Shown one piece after another: positions 28,037 through 37,461 of a DNA stretch of 48,849 nucleotides (positions are counted from its first letter, which is position 1; every line of letters starts with the position of its first letter). Location: assembly GCF_001673535.1 (NCBI RefSeq), contig NZ_LZLY01000077.1, forward strand, positions 1 through 48,849, given 5' to 3'. The DNA comes from Mycobacterium sp. 1081908.1 (GTDB lineage Bacteria > Actinomycetota > Actinomycetes > Mycobacteriales > Mycobacteriaceae). Position numbers and translations under genes: made by a program. The notes under the pieces were generated by a model. The model was not told where the DNA came from. It saw only the letters and a list, made by a program, of their open reading frames with translations, and did no database searches.

Positions 28037-29809
28037 ATGCCGGCGCTACGACAGGTACCCCAGCGGTTCGTCGACAGCACCGACGGCGTGCGCGTCGCGG
28101 TATACGAGGAGGGCAACCGCGAGGGCCCGACGGTGGTGCTGGTGCACGGCTTCCCCGACTCGCACGTGCTGTGGGATGGCGTCGTCCCACAGCTGGCCGA
28201 GCGGTTCCGCGTCATCCGCTACGACAACCGTGGCGTCGGCATGACGTCGGCGCCCAAGGCGGTCTCGGCCTACACCATGGCCCGGTTCGCCGACGACTTC
28301 GCCGCCGTGATCGGCGAGCTGAGCCCCGGCCAGCCGGTGCACGTGCTGGCCCACGACTGGGGTTCGGTGGGCATCTGGGAGTACCTCAAACGGCCCGGCG
28401 CGGGCGACCGGGTCGCCTCGTTCACGTCGGTGTCCGGCCCGAGCCACGAGCAGCTGGTCGACTACATGTTCAGCGGGCTGCGCCGGCCCTGGCGCCCGCG
28501 GAGGTTCCTGCGCTCCATCACCCAGGCGCTGCGGCTGACCTACATGGTGTTCTTCTCGATCCCGGTGCTGGCGCCCCTGTGCCTGCGGCTCGCGCTGTCG
28601 GTCCCGGCGCTGCGGCGCAACGCCGTCGACAACATCCCCGCCGAAAAGATCCACCACTCGGACAAGCTGGCCTCCGACGCCGCCCGTTCGGTGAAGACCT
28701 ACCCCGCCAACTACTTTCGCTCGTTCTCCATGCGTGGCCGGCCGCAGACCATCGACGTGCCCGTGCAGCTCATCGTCAACACCCGCGACAAGTACGTGCG
28801 GCCCTACTCGTTCGACGAAACCGCGCGCTGGGTGCCGCGGTTGTGGCGCCGCGACATCAGGGCCGGCCACTTCTCGCCGATGTCGCACCCGCAGGTGATG
28901 GCGGCCGCGGTGCACGACTTCGCCGACCTGGCCGCGGGCAAGTCCCCCAGCCGGGCGATGCTGCGCGCGCAGGTCGGGCGTCCCCGCGAGTACTTCGGCG
29001 ACACCCTGGTCTCGGTCACCGGCGCGGGCAGCGGCATCGGGCGGGAGACCGCGTTCGCCTTCGCCCGCGAGGGCGCCGAGCTGGTCGTCAGCGATATCGA
29101 CGAGGCGACCGTCAAGGAGACCGCCGCCGAGATCACCGCGCGCGGCGGCGTCGCGCACGCGTACGTGCTCGACGTGTCCGACGCCGACGCGGTCGAGGCC
29201 TTCGCCGAGCGCGTCAGCGCCGAACACGGCGTGCCCGACATCGTGGTCAACAACGCCGGCATCGGCGCCGCCGGCGGATTCCTGGACACCCCCGCCGAGC
29301 AGTTCGACCGGGTGCTCGACATCAACCTGGGCGGCGTCGTCAACGGCTGCCGGTCCTTCGGCCGCCGCCTGGTCGAGCGCGGCACCGGCGGCTACATCGT
29401 CAACGTGGCGTCCATGGCCGCCTTTTCGCCGCTGGGGTCCCTGAGCGCCTACTGCACGTCCAAGGCCGCCACCTATATGTTCTCGGACTGCCTGCGGGCC
29501 GAACTCGACGCGGCCGGGGTCGGGCTGACCACTATCTGCCCCGGCGTCATCAACACCAACATCATCAGCACCACCCGCTTCGCCGCCCCGGTGGGCAAGG
29601 ACGAGCAGGTCGACGACCGGCGCGGCCAGATCGGCCGGATGTTCGCGCTACGCCACTACGGGCCGGACAAGGTCGCCAAGGCGATCCTGTCGTCGGTCAA
29701 GAAGAAGAAGCCGATTCGGCCCGTCGCGCCGGAAGCCTACGCGGTCTACGGCCTGTCCCGCGTGGCGCCGCAGGCGTTGCGCAACGCCGCGCGCGTGCGG
29801 GTCATCTAG
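28037..29809 (+). CDS. ephD: EphD, fusion of epoxide hydrolase-like and short-chain dehydrogenase domains
   Basis: This 590-residue fusion has an N-terminal alpha/beta hydrolase with HGFP oxyanion motif, nucleophile Asp in AHDWGS (residue 107) and catalytic His in AGHFSPMSHPQ (about residue 280). Its C-terminal SDR domain begins near residue 320 with VTGAGSGIGRETAFAF, NNAGIGAAGG and the YCTSK active site. In M. tuberculosis EphD is linked to mycolic acid epoxide and oxygenated mycolate metabolism; the SDR half suggests reduction of the product. ATG 28037 has GGGAGG upstream. The gene is divergent from dlaT, and its stop codon overlaps that of the minus-strand membrane gene by four bases. Confidence 0.96.
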   Translation: MPALRQVPQRFVDSTDGVRVAVYEEGNREGPTVVLVHGFPDSHVLWDGVVPQLAERFRVIRYDNRGVGMTSAPKAVSAYTMARFADDFAAVIGELSPGQPVHVLAHDWGSVGIWEYLKRPGAGDRVASFTSVSGPSHEQLVDYMFSGLRRPWRPRRFLRSITQALRLTYMVFFSIPVLAPLCLRLALSVPALRRNAVDNIPAEKIHHSDKLASDAARSVKTYPANYFRSFSMRGRPQTIDVPVQLIVNTRDKYVRPYSFDETARWVPRLWRRDIRAGHFSPMSHPQVMAAAVHDFADLAAGKSPSRAMLRAQVGRPREYFGDTLVSVTGAGSGIGRETAFAFAREGAELVVSDIDEATVKETAAEITARGGVAHAYVLDVSDADAVEAFAERVSAEHGVPDIVVNNAGIGAAGGFLDTPAEQFDRVLDINLGGVVNGCRSFGRRLVERGTGGYIVNVASMAAFSPLGSLSAYCTSKAATYMFSDCLRAELDAAGVGLTTICPGVINTNIISTTRFAAPVGKDEQVDDRRGQIGRMFALRHYGPDKVAKAILSSVKKKKPIRPVAPEAYAVYGLSRVAPQALRNAARVRVI

Positions 29810-30147
29810 ACGGCCCTCGACCCCGCCTGCCGTCGCACCAGCAGCGCACCGCCGATCCCGACGACCCCGATGACGGCCAACGGGATGGCCCAGCTGCGCC
29901 GGCTGTTTACCGACGACTGGCATTGCGCCACATAGTCGGTGTGTGGGAGGACCTGGTTGAGGATCGGGATGTTGGCGCCGTTCTTGTCGTTGGCGCTCCT
30001 GGCGCTGGACAGGTCCATGGCGATTCCGTTCCCGCATGAGACGGAATTGCCGTTGCTGTCCGATACCGACACCGGAACCAGTAGCCCGATGACGCCGGCC
30101 AGCAGGAGCACGGCGCCCACTGCGATGATCATCCGTCGCACAGTCAC
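29806..30147 (-). CDS. Small membrane protein of unknown function, two transmembrane helices
   Basis: This 113-residue protein has helices at about residues 5-24 (MIIAVGAVLLLAGVIGLLVP) and 83-102 (WAIPLAVIGVVGIGGALLV) around a ~55-residue exposed loop with two cysteines (VSCGNG and AQCQSS) that may pair outside the cytoplasm. Similar small Cys-loop membrane proteins are common in mycobacteria; function unknown. GTG 30147 is chosen because GGGAGG lies six bases upstream; the frame is open further upstream. Its stop overlaps the ephD stop: the CTAG palindrome at 29806-29809 encodes TAG on both strands. Confidence 0.75.
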   Translation of the reverse strand: MTVRRMIIAVGAVLLLAGVIGLLVPVSVSDSNGNSVSCGNGIAMDLSSARSANDKNGANIPILNQVLPHTDYVAQCQSSVNSRRSWAIPLAVIGVVGIGGALLVRRQAGSRAV

Positions 30148-30280
30148 TGTTGGCCTCCCGTCGTACGCGAGTGTGGTTACGGCGTAATAGCCGCTGGCCG
30201 CGGCCGCTAAACCGGCGCCGCGCATGGTTCCCGCCGACCGGGGTATCCGTAGGCATCACGGCGGTGCGAAAGGATTTTCA

Positions 30281-30745
30281 ATGACGGCGACCCGACAGAT
30301 GGCGACCACCCGCGAGGTGGATGCCTCGCGCCAGCAGGTCTGGGATGCGATGAGCGACGGATGGACGTATGCGCAGTGGGTGGTGGGCAACAGCCGGACC
30401 CGGGCGGTCGACCCGCACTGGCCGGAGCCCGGCTCCGCCATCAAGCACTCGGTCGGGGTGTGGCCGCTGGTAATCAGCGACGAGACGGTGGTCGAAAGCT
30501 GCACTCCCGGTGAGGAACTCGTGCTCCGGGCCGGGCTCAGCGCACTCGGCTCGGCGCGAATAACGTTGCGGCTGAAGGATATCCCGGACGGATGCCGCAT
30601 CGAAATGATCGAGACGCCGGCCTCCGGGCCGCTGCGGCTCGTCCCCGACCGGCTGGCCCTGGCCGCCGTCTATCCGCGCAACCGGGAATGCCTGTGGCGG
30701 TTGGCCGCGCTTGCCAAACGCCTCGAGCCCAGCCAGGTCAAATAG
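30281..30745 (+). CDS. SRPBCC/polyketide-cyclase-like protein
   Basis: This 154-residue protein of the START/SRPBCC type is a small barrel holding a hydrophobic ligand. The first strand reads TTREVDASRQQVWDAMSDGW (Val-Trp-Asp/Glu-x-hydrophobic is typical) with a later ARITLRLKDIP strand and C-terminal helix LYPRNRECLWRL-like segment. It may bind a lipid or polyketide-type ligand; no enzyme residues are evident. ATG 30281 has AAAGGA upstream. It precedes the FAD oxidoreductase by three bases, and the pair recurs as a likely functional unit, perhaps lipid binding plus oxidation. Confidence 0.8.
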   Translation: MTATRQMATTREVDASRQQVWDAMSDGWTYAQWVVGNSRTRAVDPHWPEPGSAIKHSVGVWPLVISDETVVESCTPGEELVLRAGLSALGSARITLRLKDIPDGCRIEMIETPASGPLRLVPDRLALAAVYPRNRECLWRLAALAKRLEPSQVK

Positions 30746-30748
30746 GCA

Positions 30749-32341
30749 GTGGCCGACGAGACGGCCGACGCCGTCGTCATCGGGGCGGGGCATCACGGGT
30801 TGGTGGCCGCGTCGATGCTGGCCGACGCGGGGTGGGACGTGCTCGTGCTCGAGGCCCAGCCGGAACCGGGCGGCGCGGTGCGCAGCGCCGAGCTGACCCC
30901 GGGATACATCACCGATCTGTTCAGCTCGTTCTACCCGATGACGGTGGCGTCGCCCGCGATGGCGGCGCTGCACCTGGAAGACCACGGGCTGCGGTGGTCA
31001 CACGCGCCGGCGGTGGTGGGCCATCCGCGCAGCGCGGCCGACGACGACCCGCCGATCATCTACCGCGACCCGGCCCGCACCGCAAGCGAATTGGCGCGCC
31101 GCGAGCCCGCCGACGGCGACAATTGGTGGCGCGCGGTGGAATTGTGGCGCAAGATCTCATCGCCGCTGCTGGACGCGATGCTGGCGCCGTTCCCGCCGGT
31201 GCGCCCGATGCTGCGGCTGCTGCGGAAGCTCGGGACCGCCGACGCGGTCCGGCTCGCCCGCCTGTTGATCCAGCCGGCCAACACCATGGTGGACGAGCTG
31301 TTCGACGGCGAGGCGCCGCGAATCCTGTTGCTGGGCAACGCGATGCACGCCGACGCGCCCCCGGACGCACCCATCAGCGGCGCCATGGGGTTTCTGATGA
31401 CGATGCTCGCCCAGGACGTCGGCTGGCCCGTGCCCGTCGGCGGATCGGGTCAGCTGACGGCGGCGCTGGTGAACCGCGCCCGTTCGGCCGGCGCGCGAAT
31501 CGAGTGCGGCGAGAACGTATCCGGCATCCGGGTGCGCGGTGGGCGGGCGGTCGCGGTGACCACCGCCGGTGGCCGGACGGTCCGCGCGCGCCGGGCGATC
31601 GTGGCCGACGTGACGGCGCCGCGGCTGTTTTGCGACATGCTGCCCGCCGATGCGGTCCCGGCCGGGTTGCGCCGCGAGCTCGAGCACTACGTCTGGGATC
31701 CGCCGGTGGTGAAGGTCAACTATGCGCTGGACGGTCCCATCCCGTGGCGATCGGAAAGCCTGCGGGGCGTGGGCACCGTGCACCTGGGGGCCGACGCCGA
31801 CGGGCTGGTGCGCTGGATGGCCGACCTGAACACCCGGGTGGTGCCCGAGCGCCCGTTCATGCTGTTGGGCCAGACCACCGCCGCCGACCCGAGCCGGTCG
31901 CCGACCGGAACCGAAAGCGTTTGGGCCTACACGCATTTGCCGCGCAACGTGGCCGACGACGCGGCGGCAGAGCGGCTGGCCAAGTCGGTGGACCGCGTCA
32001 TCGAAGAGCACGCTCCCGGTTTCGGCGCGGCGGTGATCGACCGGTTCGTGCAGCGCCCGTCGGACCTGGAGGCCAGCGACGCCAACCTGCATCTGGGCGC
32101 CCTCAACGGCGGAACCGCGCAGCTGCAGCAGATGCTGATCTTTCGCCCGGCGCCCGGGCTGGGCCGCGCCGAAACCCCGGTCGAGGGGCTGTATCTGGGC
32201 AGCGCTTCGGCGACGCCGGGCGGCTCGGTGCACGGCGCGTGCGGGCGCAACGCGGCCAACGCGGCGCTGGCCGCCGCCGGCGTCACGGGCTGGCCGCGCC
32301 GCAAGCTGGGCCGGGCGGTCCTCAAGCGGCTGACGAACTAG
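30749..32341 (+). CDS. FAD-dependent oxidoreductase, phytoene desaturase-like
   Basis: This 530-residue flavoprotein has the FAD-binding motif VVIGAGHHGLVAASMLADAG and the family's second site GGAVRSAELTPG. The C-terminal end has GLYLGSASATPGGSVHGACG, the pattern found in CrtI/phytoene dehydrogenase-like proteins. Enzymes of this family saturate, desaturate or isomerise isoprenoid or lipid double bonds using FAD; this one's substrate is unknown. GTG 30749 starts three bases after the SRPBCC stop. No other carotenoid genes are present, so a carotenoid pathway is not supported by the window; a lipid role is as likely. Confidence 0.88.
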   Translation: MADETADAVVIGAGHHGLVAASMLADAGWDVLVLEAQPEPGGAVRSAELTPGYITDLFSSFYPMTVASPAMAALHLEDHGLRWSHAPAVVGHPRSAADDDPPIIYRDPARTASELARREPADGDNWWRAVELWRKISSPLLDAMLAPFPPVRPMLRLLRKLGTADAVRLARLLIQPANTMVDELFDGEAPRILLLGNAMHADAPPDAPISGAMGFLMTMLAQDVGWPVPVGGSGQLTAALVNRARSAGARIECGENVSGIRVRGGRAVAVTTAGGRTVRARRAIVADVTAPRLFCDMLPADAVPAGLRRELEHYVWDPPVVKVNYALDGPIPWRSESLRGVGTVHLGADADGLVRWMADLNTRVVPERPFMLLGQTTAADPSRSPTGTESVWAYTHLPRNVADDAAAERLAKSVDRVIEEHAPGFGAAVIDRFVQRPSDLEASDANLHLGALNGGTAQLQQMLIFRPAPGLGRAETPVEGLYLGSASATPGGSVHGACGRNAANAALAAAGVTGWPRRKLGRAVLKRLTN

Positions 32342-32358
32342 GCAGCCCCGAGCGTCAC

Positions 32359-32394
32359 GCTGGCGCGGCGTTCGGCGCCCAGCGCCGCGCCAGC
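32359..32394. terminator. Bidirectional hairpin terminator between FAD oxidoreductase and aminopeptidase genes
   Basis: A perfect 12-bp stem gctggcgcggcg/cgccgcgccagc with a 12-base loop lies between two converging genes. More GC-rich partial copies (ggcgctcggcgggcgct) follow up to 32412. No T run is present. Confidence 0.7.
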
Positions 32395-32419
32395 GCGGCG
32401 CTCGGCGGGCGCTGAGGGC

Positions 32420-33970
32420 TCAGCCGTTCTCGGCGATGTCCTCTAGCACCGCGTACATGGTGCGGGTCGGCACGCCGGTGGCGCCCTTGGGCGTGTACCC
32501 CCACGGGCTGCCGGTGTTGTAGGCCGGCCCGGCGACGTCGAGGTGCGCCCACTGCACGCCGTCGGCGACGAATTCGCGCAGGAAAACCCCGGCGACCAGC
32601 ATGCCGGCGAAGCGCTGGCCGCTGATGTTGGACAGGTCGGCCACGGTGGACTTCAGGTCGTCCTTGAGCTCGTCGGGCAGCGGCATCGGCCAGCCGTTCT
32701 CGCCCACTCGCTGCGAGATCGCGGCGACCCGGTCGCGGAACTCGTCGCTGCCCATCACCCCGGGAATCCGTGCGCCCAGCGCCACCGTCTGCGCGCCGGT
32801 CAGCGTGGACGTCTCGATCAGGTAGTCGGGGCTGTCCTCACACGCCCGCACGATCGCGTCGGCCAGGATGAGCCGGCCCTCGGCGTCGGTGTTCTGCACC
32901 TCGACAGTGATCCCGCCATACTGCGTCAGCACGTCGCCGGGGCGCTGCGCCGTGGCCGACGGCATGTTCTCGGCCATCGGCACGGTCGCGATCACGTCGA
33001 TGGGCAGCTGCTGCTGCGCGGCCAGCGCGACTGTCGCGATGACGGCGGCCGCGCCACCCATGTCCGAGGTCATGTAGTGCATCGACGCCGCCGGCTTGAT
33101 CGAGATGCCGCCGGTGTCGAACGTGACGCCCTTGCCGACCAGCGCCACCTTCTTGGCCTGTTTCGATTTCTTGGCCAGCTTCGAGCCGCGATGGATCAGC
33201 CGCACCAGCCGCGGCGGGCGCGACGAGCCCTGCCCGACGCCGATCACCCCGCCGTAGCCGGCCTTCTGCAGCGCCTTGTCGTCGAGCACCTCCACCTCGA
33301 GGCCGACCGATTCGCCCAAAGCCTTTGCGCGCTTAGCGAATTCGGCCGGAAACAGGTGACTCGGCGGAGTGTTGACCAGATCCCGGGCGGTGGCGACCGC
33401 GGCCGCGACGGCGGCGCCGTGTGCGCTTTCCTTCTTGGCGTCCTTGGCGGTGGCCAGGACCGTGAGCTTGCGCAGCCCCTTGTCCTTCGGCGCGGTCTTC
33501 TCGCTGCGGAACTCGGTGAACCGGTAGCTGCCCAGCACCAGCCCCTCCACGGCGGCCGAGCAGACGCCGTCGCCCGGCAGCTCGCCCAGCGTGGTGATCA
33601 CCGCCTCGGCGGTTCCCAGCGACCGGGCCGCCGCGCCGGCGGCGCGGCGGATGGTGTCGGCCGGCCACTCGGTGCGCGGCTTTCCCAGGCCGATCGTCAG
33701 CACGCTGGACACCGGCAGCGACGGCACCACCAACCGGTGTACCTGCTCACTGCCGCCGGTGGCCTCCAGCGCCTTCAGGCCGTCCTGGATCTCGGCGACC
33801 GCCTCATCGGACAGGAACGCCTCGGCGGCGGTGACGACCGCGCCCGGCTTGTCCTCGTCGCCGGTCGAGACGACCGGCACCAGCAATACCGTCGAACCCG
33901 CACTGCGTTTCGGCAGCGAAGTGGCGACGTTGACGGTGGGGGCGTGGTAGCCAGGTTCGGTGGTGGTCAC
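32420..33970 (-). CDS. pepB: Leucyl aminopeptidase (M17)
   Basis: This 516-residue M17 metallopeptidase trims N-terminal residues from peptides, typically as a hexamer using two divalent metal ions. The signature [13 protein letters not shown] (about residue 356) carries Asp and Glu ligands. Other ligands lie in [16 protein letters not shown] (Lys and Asp), the active-site region [11 protein letters not shown] is present, and the SDMGGAAAV metal region precedes them. A long helical N-terminal domain is normal for the family. GTG 33970 is the start and the stop is near a convergent terminator. Eleven bases separate it from the adenylate cyclase gene on the same strand, so they may be cotranscribed. 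Confidence 0.96.
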   Translation of the reverse strand: MTTTEPGYHAPTVNVATSLPKRSAGSTVLLVPVVSTGDEDKPGAVVTAAEAFLSDEAVAEIQDGLKALEATGGSEQVHRLVVPSLPVSSVLTIGLGKPRTEWPADTIRRAAGAAARSLGTAEAVITTLGELPGDGVCSAAVEGLVLGSYRFTEFRSEKTAPKDKGLRKLTVLATAKDAKKESAHGAAVAAAVATARDLVNTPPSHLFPAEFAKRAKALGESVGLEVEVLDDKALQKAGYGGVIGVGQGSSRPPRLVRLIHRGSKLAKKSKQAKKVALVGKGVTFDTGGISIKPAASMHYMTSDMGGAAAVIATVALAAQQQLPIDVIATVPMAENMPSATAQRPGDVLTQYGGITVEVQNTDAEGRLILADAIVRACEDSPDYLIETSTLTGAQTVALGARIPGVMGSDEFRDRVAAISQRVGENGWPMPLPDELKDDLKSTVADLSNISGQRFAGMLVAGVFLREFVADGVQWAHLDVAGPAYNTGSPWGYTPKGATGVPTRTMYAVLEDIAENG

Positions 33971-33981
33971 GGCATGTCACC

Positions 33982-35082
33982 TTAGTCAACCGCTGGTGGG
34001 CGCAGATCGAAGGCGGTCACCGGCTCCTCGAAACCCTTGAGCGTCAAGGGCCCGTGTGCGACCGCGGACCAGTCCGGCAACTTCTCGTGCAACTCGGCAG
34101 CGGCCAAGATCTGCCCCGGCGACGCGGCCGCCACCAGCCGGGCGGCCAGGTTCACCGGGATGCCGAAGTAGTCGCCGTTGATGGCCAGCACCGCGCCGTA
34201 CGCCAGGCCCGCGCGCACCTGCAGGCCCTCCTCCCGCGCCCGCGGATGGTCGACCAGATCGAGCGCCGCCTTCGCGAGCCCCTCCGGCGACGAGCACACC
34301 CACATCACGGCGTCGCCGATGAACTTCACCACCCGCCCGCCGTCGGCGTGCACCACGTCCGCGACGGTGGCGCCGAACTCGGTGAGCAAATCCGACAATT
34401 CCGCGGGCGTTAGCGCCTGCGTCAGCGCGGTGAAGCTGGACAGGTCCGCAAAACCGATGCCGCACACCACGCTGGCCGTCGTGTCCTGGAGGACGCCCTC
34501 GAAATAGGTTCGGGCGCTGGTCAGGTGATGGCGGTGCACCACGTCGATCAGGGCGCCGATGCGAGGCACGAACTCGGCGACCGAGCGGTACGCCTGCGCC
34601 GTGGCGAGCTCGTCGTGGGTGTAGTTCATCTGGATGTCCGGCGTCCCGGCGCGGATCATCGTCCCCTCGGCCTCCGCCAGGCGGGCCATGGCGGCGCCCA
34701 GCACCCGCAGCAGGCCGAACGCGCCGTCCTCGCCGACGACCGCCTTGAGCGCAAGCCAGGTCGACAGGGCGTCGACGTCGGACTGGCTCAGCACGGGAAT
34801 GTCGGGGCCGGCGACGGTCAGGCCGAGCAACGCCCAGGCGTGCGCCACGTCGTCGGCCGATATGCCAAGTTGCTCGCCCGCCGCCTGCAGCGTGTAGATC
34901 GGGCGTCCCGACCACGCCAGGACGTCGCCGGCGAGCCCGAACAGGCGGCCGCGGCGCTCGGCTTCGACCATTTCGTCGGCGGTGAAGCCCAGATCATCCA
35001 GGTATTTGATCAGGTCGGCCCGCTCGCGGGGGCTCGCGATACCCGCGGCCTCTAGCTCGTCGAAGTCCAGCGGATCGGACAC
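33982..35082 (-). CDS. Class III adenylate cyclase (Rv2212-like)
   Basis: This 366-residue soluble protein has an N-terminal regulatory region of about 180 residues (DPLDFDELEAAGIASPRERAD) and a C-terminal class III cyclase domain. Key residues are Asp in GFADLSSFTALTQAL (metal), DGGRVVKFIGDAVMWV (second metal Asp and substrate Lys) and NGDYFGIPVNLAARLV (Asn and Arg for transition-state binding). It should make cAMP from ATP. The M. tuberculosis orthologue responds to pH and fatty acids through its N-terminal part. GTG 35082 is chosen because the longer frame would run into the divergent gcvT start; the resulting protein begins VSDPLDF as in orthologues. It lies upstream of pepB. Confidence 0.93.
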   Translation of the reverse strand: MSDPLDFDELEAAGIASPRERADLIKYLDDLGFTADEMVEAERRGRLFGLAGDVLAWSGRPIYTLQAAGEQLGISADDVAHAWALLGLTVAGPDIPVLSQSDVDALSTWLALKAVVGEDGAFGLLRVLGAAMARLAEAEGTMIRAGTPDIQMNYTHDELATAQAYRSVAEFVPRIGALIDVVHRHHLTSARTYFEGVLQDTTASVVCGIGFADLSSFTALTQALTPAELSDLLTEFGATVADVVHADGGRVVKFIGDAVMWVCSSPEGLAKAALDLVDHPRAREEGLQVRAGLAYGAVLAINGDYFGIPVNLAARLVAAASPGQILAAAELHEKLPDWSAVAHGPLTLKGFEEPVTAFDLRPPAVD

Positions 35083-35112
35083 CTGCCCAAGTGTGCCAGC
35101 AGTGCAGCCGAT

Positions 35113-35118
35113 TAGGGT
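35113..35118 (+). promoter_or_regulatory. Leaderless-type -10 element for gcvT
   Basis: TAGGGT at 35113-35118 fits TANNNT and ends eight bases before the GTG start of gcvT at 35127. The 44-base gap between the divergent gcvT and cyclase genes leaves little room for a leader on either side. Confidence 0.4.
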
Positions 35119-35126
35119 AAGGCGTC

Positions 35127-36221
35127 GTGACGGAGCTGCAGCACGGACCGCTGGACGACCGCCATCGCGACCTGGGCGCAAACTTCGCGGAGTTCGGCGG
35201 CTGGCTGATGCCGGTGTCCTACGCCGGCACCGTCAGCGAACACAACGCCACCCGCAACGCGGTCGGCCTGTTCGACGTCAGCCACCTGGGCAAGGCGTCG
35301 GTCCGCGGGCCCGGCGCCGCCGCGTTCGTCAACTCCGCGCTCACCAACGACCTGAGCCGCATCGGGCCGGGCAAGGCGCAATACACCCTGTGCTGCACCG
35401 AATCCGGCGGCGTCGTCGACGACCTGATCGCCTACTACGTCGACGACGACGAAATCTTCCTGGTGCCCAACGCCGCGAACACCGCCGCGGTGGTCGACGC
35501 GCTGCGGGCGGCGGCCCCGCCCGCGCTGACCATCACCAACGAGCATCGCTCGTATGCGGTGCTGGCCGTGCAGGGCCCGCGATCGGCGGACGTCCTCGGC
35601 GAGCTGGGCCTGCCGACCGATATGGATTACATGGGCTACGCCGACGCCTCGTACTCGGGGATGCCGGTGCGCGTCTGCCGCACCGGATACACCGGGGAGC
35701 ACGGCTACGAGCTGCTGCCGCCGTGGGACTCCGCGGGGGTGGTGTTCGACGGGCTGGTCGGGGCGGTGCGCGCTGCCGGGGGAGAGCCCGCCGGGCTGGG
35801 CGCCCGCGACACGCTGCGCACCGAGATGGGCTATCCGCTGCACGGGCACGAACTTTCGCTCGACATCTCGCCGCTGCAGGCCCGCTGCGGCTGGGCGATC
35901 GGTTGGAAGAAGGATGCGTTCTTCGGCCGCGAGGCGCTGCTGGCCGAGAAAGCCGCGGGCCCGCGGCGACTGCTGCGCGGGCTGCGGATGGTCGGCCGCG
36001 GCGTGCTGCGCCCCGGGCTGACGGTCCTGGCGGGGGAGCGGCCGGTCGGGGTCACCACGTCCGGGACGTTCTCTCCGACACTGCAAATCGGCATCGCGCT
36101 GGCGTTGATCGACAGCGACGCGGGAATCGACGACGGCCAGCGCGTTACGGTCGACGTCCGCGGCCGGGCCGCCGAATGCGAGGTCGTGCGCCCGCCGTTC
36201 GTCGCGGTGAAAACGCGTTAG
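35127..36221 (+). CDS. gcvT: Glycine cleavage system T protein (aminomethyltransferase)
   Basis: GcvT takes the aminomethyl group from lipoylated GcvH and makes methylene-tetrahydrofolate and ammonia. The 364-residue sequence shows [35 protein letters not shown] and [20 protein letters not shown], all characteristic, and a C-terminal barrel domain ([20 protein letters not shown]). GTG 35127 is the start and fits the divergent cyclase gene. GcvH, GcvP and Lpd genes are not in the window. The lipoate-synthesis cluster nearby would lipoylate GcvH as well as DlaT, so the two modules share a cofactor. Confidence 0.96.
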   Translation: MTELQHGPLDDRHRDLGANFAEFGGWLMPVSYAGTVSEHNATRNAVGLFDVSHLGKASVRGPGAAAFVNSALTNDLSRIGPGKAQYTLCCTESGGVVDDLIAYYVDDDEIFLVPNAANTAAVVDALRAAAPPALTITNEHRSYAVLAVQGPRSADVLGELGLPTDMDYMGYADASYSGMPVRVCRTGYTGEHGYELLPPWDSAGVVFDGLVGAVRAAGGEPAGLGARDTLRTEMGYPLHGHELSLDISPLQARCGWAIGWKKDAFFGREALLAEKAAGPRRLLRGLRMVGRGVLRPGLTVLAGERPVGVTTSGTFSPTLQIGIALALIDSDAGIDDGQRVTVDVRGRAAECEVVRPPFVAVKTR

Positions 36222-36259
36222 CGCCCGTTCGATGGCAAAAACCCGGTGGCGCGCGGATA

Positions 36260-36265
36260 TAGAAT
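36260..36265 (+). promoter_or_regulatory. Leaderless-type promoter of ilvE
   Basis: TATAGAAT at 36258-36265 includes TAGAAT, a strong TANNNT -10 element, and exactly seven bases separate it from the ATG at 36273. No ribosome site precedes the ATG, so the message probably starts at the initiation codon. Confidence 0.55.
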
Positions 36266-36272
36266 CGGCCCC

Positions 36273-37379
36273 ATGACCAGCGACTCGCCCGAGTTCACGG
36301 TTCTACGCGCCTCCGACCCGGCGACCGACGCCGAACGCGAATCAATCCTGGCCGACCCGGGTTTCGGCAAGTACTTCACCGACCACATGGTGTCGATCGA
36401 CTACGCCGAGGGCCGGGGCTGGCACAACCCGCGCGTAATCCCGTACGGCCCGATCGAACTGGACCCGTCGGCGATCGTGCTGCACTACGCCCAGGAAGTG
36501 TTCGAGGGCCTCAAGGCCTACCGCTGGGCCGACGGCTCCGTGGTGTCGTTTCGCGCCGAGGCGAACGCGGCCCGGATGCGCTCGTCGGCGCGGCGGCTGG
36601 CGATTCCCGAGCTGCCCGAAGACCTGTTCGTCGAATCGCTGTGCCAGCTGGTCGCCGTGGACAAGGCCTGGGTGCCGCCGGCCGGCGGCGAGGAGGCGCT
36701 GTATCTGCGGCCGTTCATCTTCGCGACCGAGCCCGGGCTGGGCGTGCGGCCGGCCAAGCAGTATCGCTACCTGCTGATCGCGTCGCCGGCCGGCGCCTAC
36801 TTCAAGGGCGGGATCAGCCCCGTCACCGTGTGGGTGTCGACGGAGTACGTGCGGGCCAGCCCGGGCGGCACCGGCGCGGCCAAGTTCGGCGGGAACTACG
36901 CCGCGTCGCTGCTGGCTCAGGCCGAGGCCGCCGAGCACGATTGCGACCAGGTGGTGTGGCTGGACGCCGTCGAGCGCCGCTTCATCGAGGAGATGGGCGG
37001 GATGAACCTGTTCTTCGTGCTCGGCAGCGGCGGATCGGCGCGGCTGGTCACCCCGGAGCTGTCCGGCTCGCTGCTGCCCGGCATCACACGGGATTCGTTG
37101 CTGCAGTTGGCCATTGACGCCGGGTTTGCCGTCGAGGAACGCAGGATCGACATCGACGAGTGGCAGAAGAAGGCCGCCGCCGGCGAGATCACCGAGGTGT
37201 TCGCGTGCGGCACCGCCGCCGTCATCACCCCGGTGTCGCGGGTCAAGTACGGGGACGCCGAGTTCACGATCGCCGACGGGCAACCCGGTGAGGTGACGAT
37301 GGCGCTGCGCGACACGCTGACCGGGATCCAGCGGGGCACCTTCGCCGACACCCACGGCTGGATGGCCCGGCTCGGCTAG
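36273..37379 (+). CDS. ilvE: Branched-chain amino acid aminotransferase
   Basis: IlvE is a PLP enzyme for the last step of leucine, isoleucine and valine synthesis. The 368-residue protein has the cofactor lysine in [15 protein letters not shown] (Lys 204), [15 protein letters not shown] in the N-terminal part, and [12 protein letters not shown] near residue 317 at the phosphate-binding site. ATG 36273 is chosen because a strong -10 element sits seven bases upstream and the protein starts as expected (MTSDSPEF). It is followed by a 30-base-period pair of hairpins, which separates it from the convergent cobS. Confidence 0.97.
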   Translation: MTSDSPEFTVLRASDPATDAERESILADPGFGKYFTDHMVSIDYAEGRGWHNPRVIPYGPIELDPSAIVLHYAQEVFEGLKAYRWADGSVVSFRAEANAARMRSSARRLAIPELPEDLFVESLCQLVAVDKAWVPPAGGEEALYLRPFIFATEPGLGVRPAKQYRYLLIASPAGAYFKGGISPVTVWVSTEYVRASPGGTGAAKFGGNYAASLLAQAEAAEHDCDQVVWLDAVERRFIEEMGGMNLFFVLGSGGSARLVTPELSGSLLPGITRDSLLQLAIDAGFAVEERRIDIDEWQKKAAAGEITEVFACGTAAVITPVSRVKYGDAEFTIADGQPGEVTMALRDTLTGIQRGTFADTHGWMARLG

Positions 37380-37390
37380 GGGCCTAGGCG

Positions 37391-37448
37391 GCGAACGTGC
37401 GGCTGGCCGCACGTTGGGACGCGAGTGTGCGGCTGGCCGCACGTTCGC
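37391..37448. repeat. Tandem pair of palindromic hairpins between ilvE and cobS (30-base period)
   Basis: Copy one, AACGTGCGGC-tg-GCCGCACGTT at 37394-37415, is a perfect 10-bp stem. Copy two at 37421-37448 repeats it 30 bases later with two changes in 25. Each folds alone, and the pair also forms one larger nearly palindromic block. It lies between converging genes and can act as a bidirectional terminator. Its outer arms GAACGTGC/GCACGTTCG resemble those of the 52-bp repeats at 8980 and 9902. Confidence 0.75.
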
Positions 37449-37461
37449 GCGCGGGGGTCGG

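Noticed and set aside
30749..32341. Carotenoid biosynthesis gene cluster
   Set aside because: Only a CrtI-like oxidoreductase is present, without crtE, crtB or cyclase genes.
34984..35126. Glycine riboswitch before gcvT
   Set aside because: Only 44 bases separate gcvT from the divergent cyclase start, too short for the aptamer, and a leaderless-type -10 lies next to the GTG.
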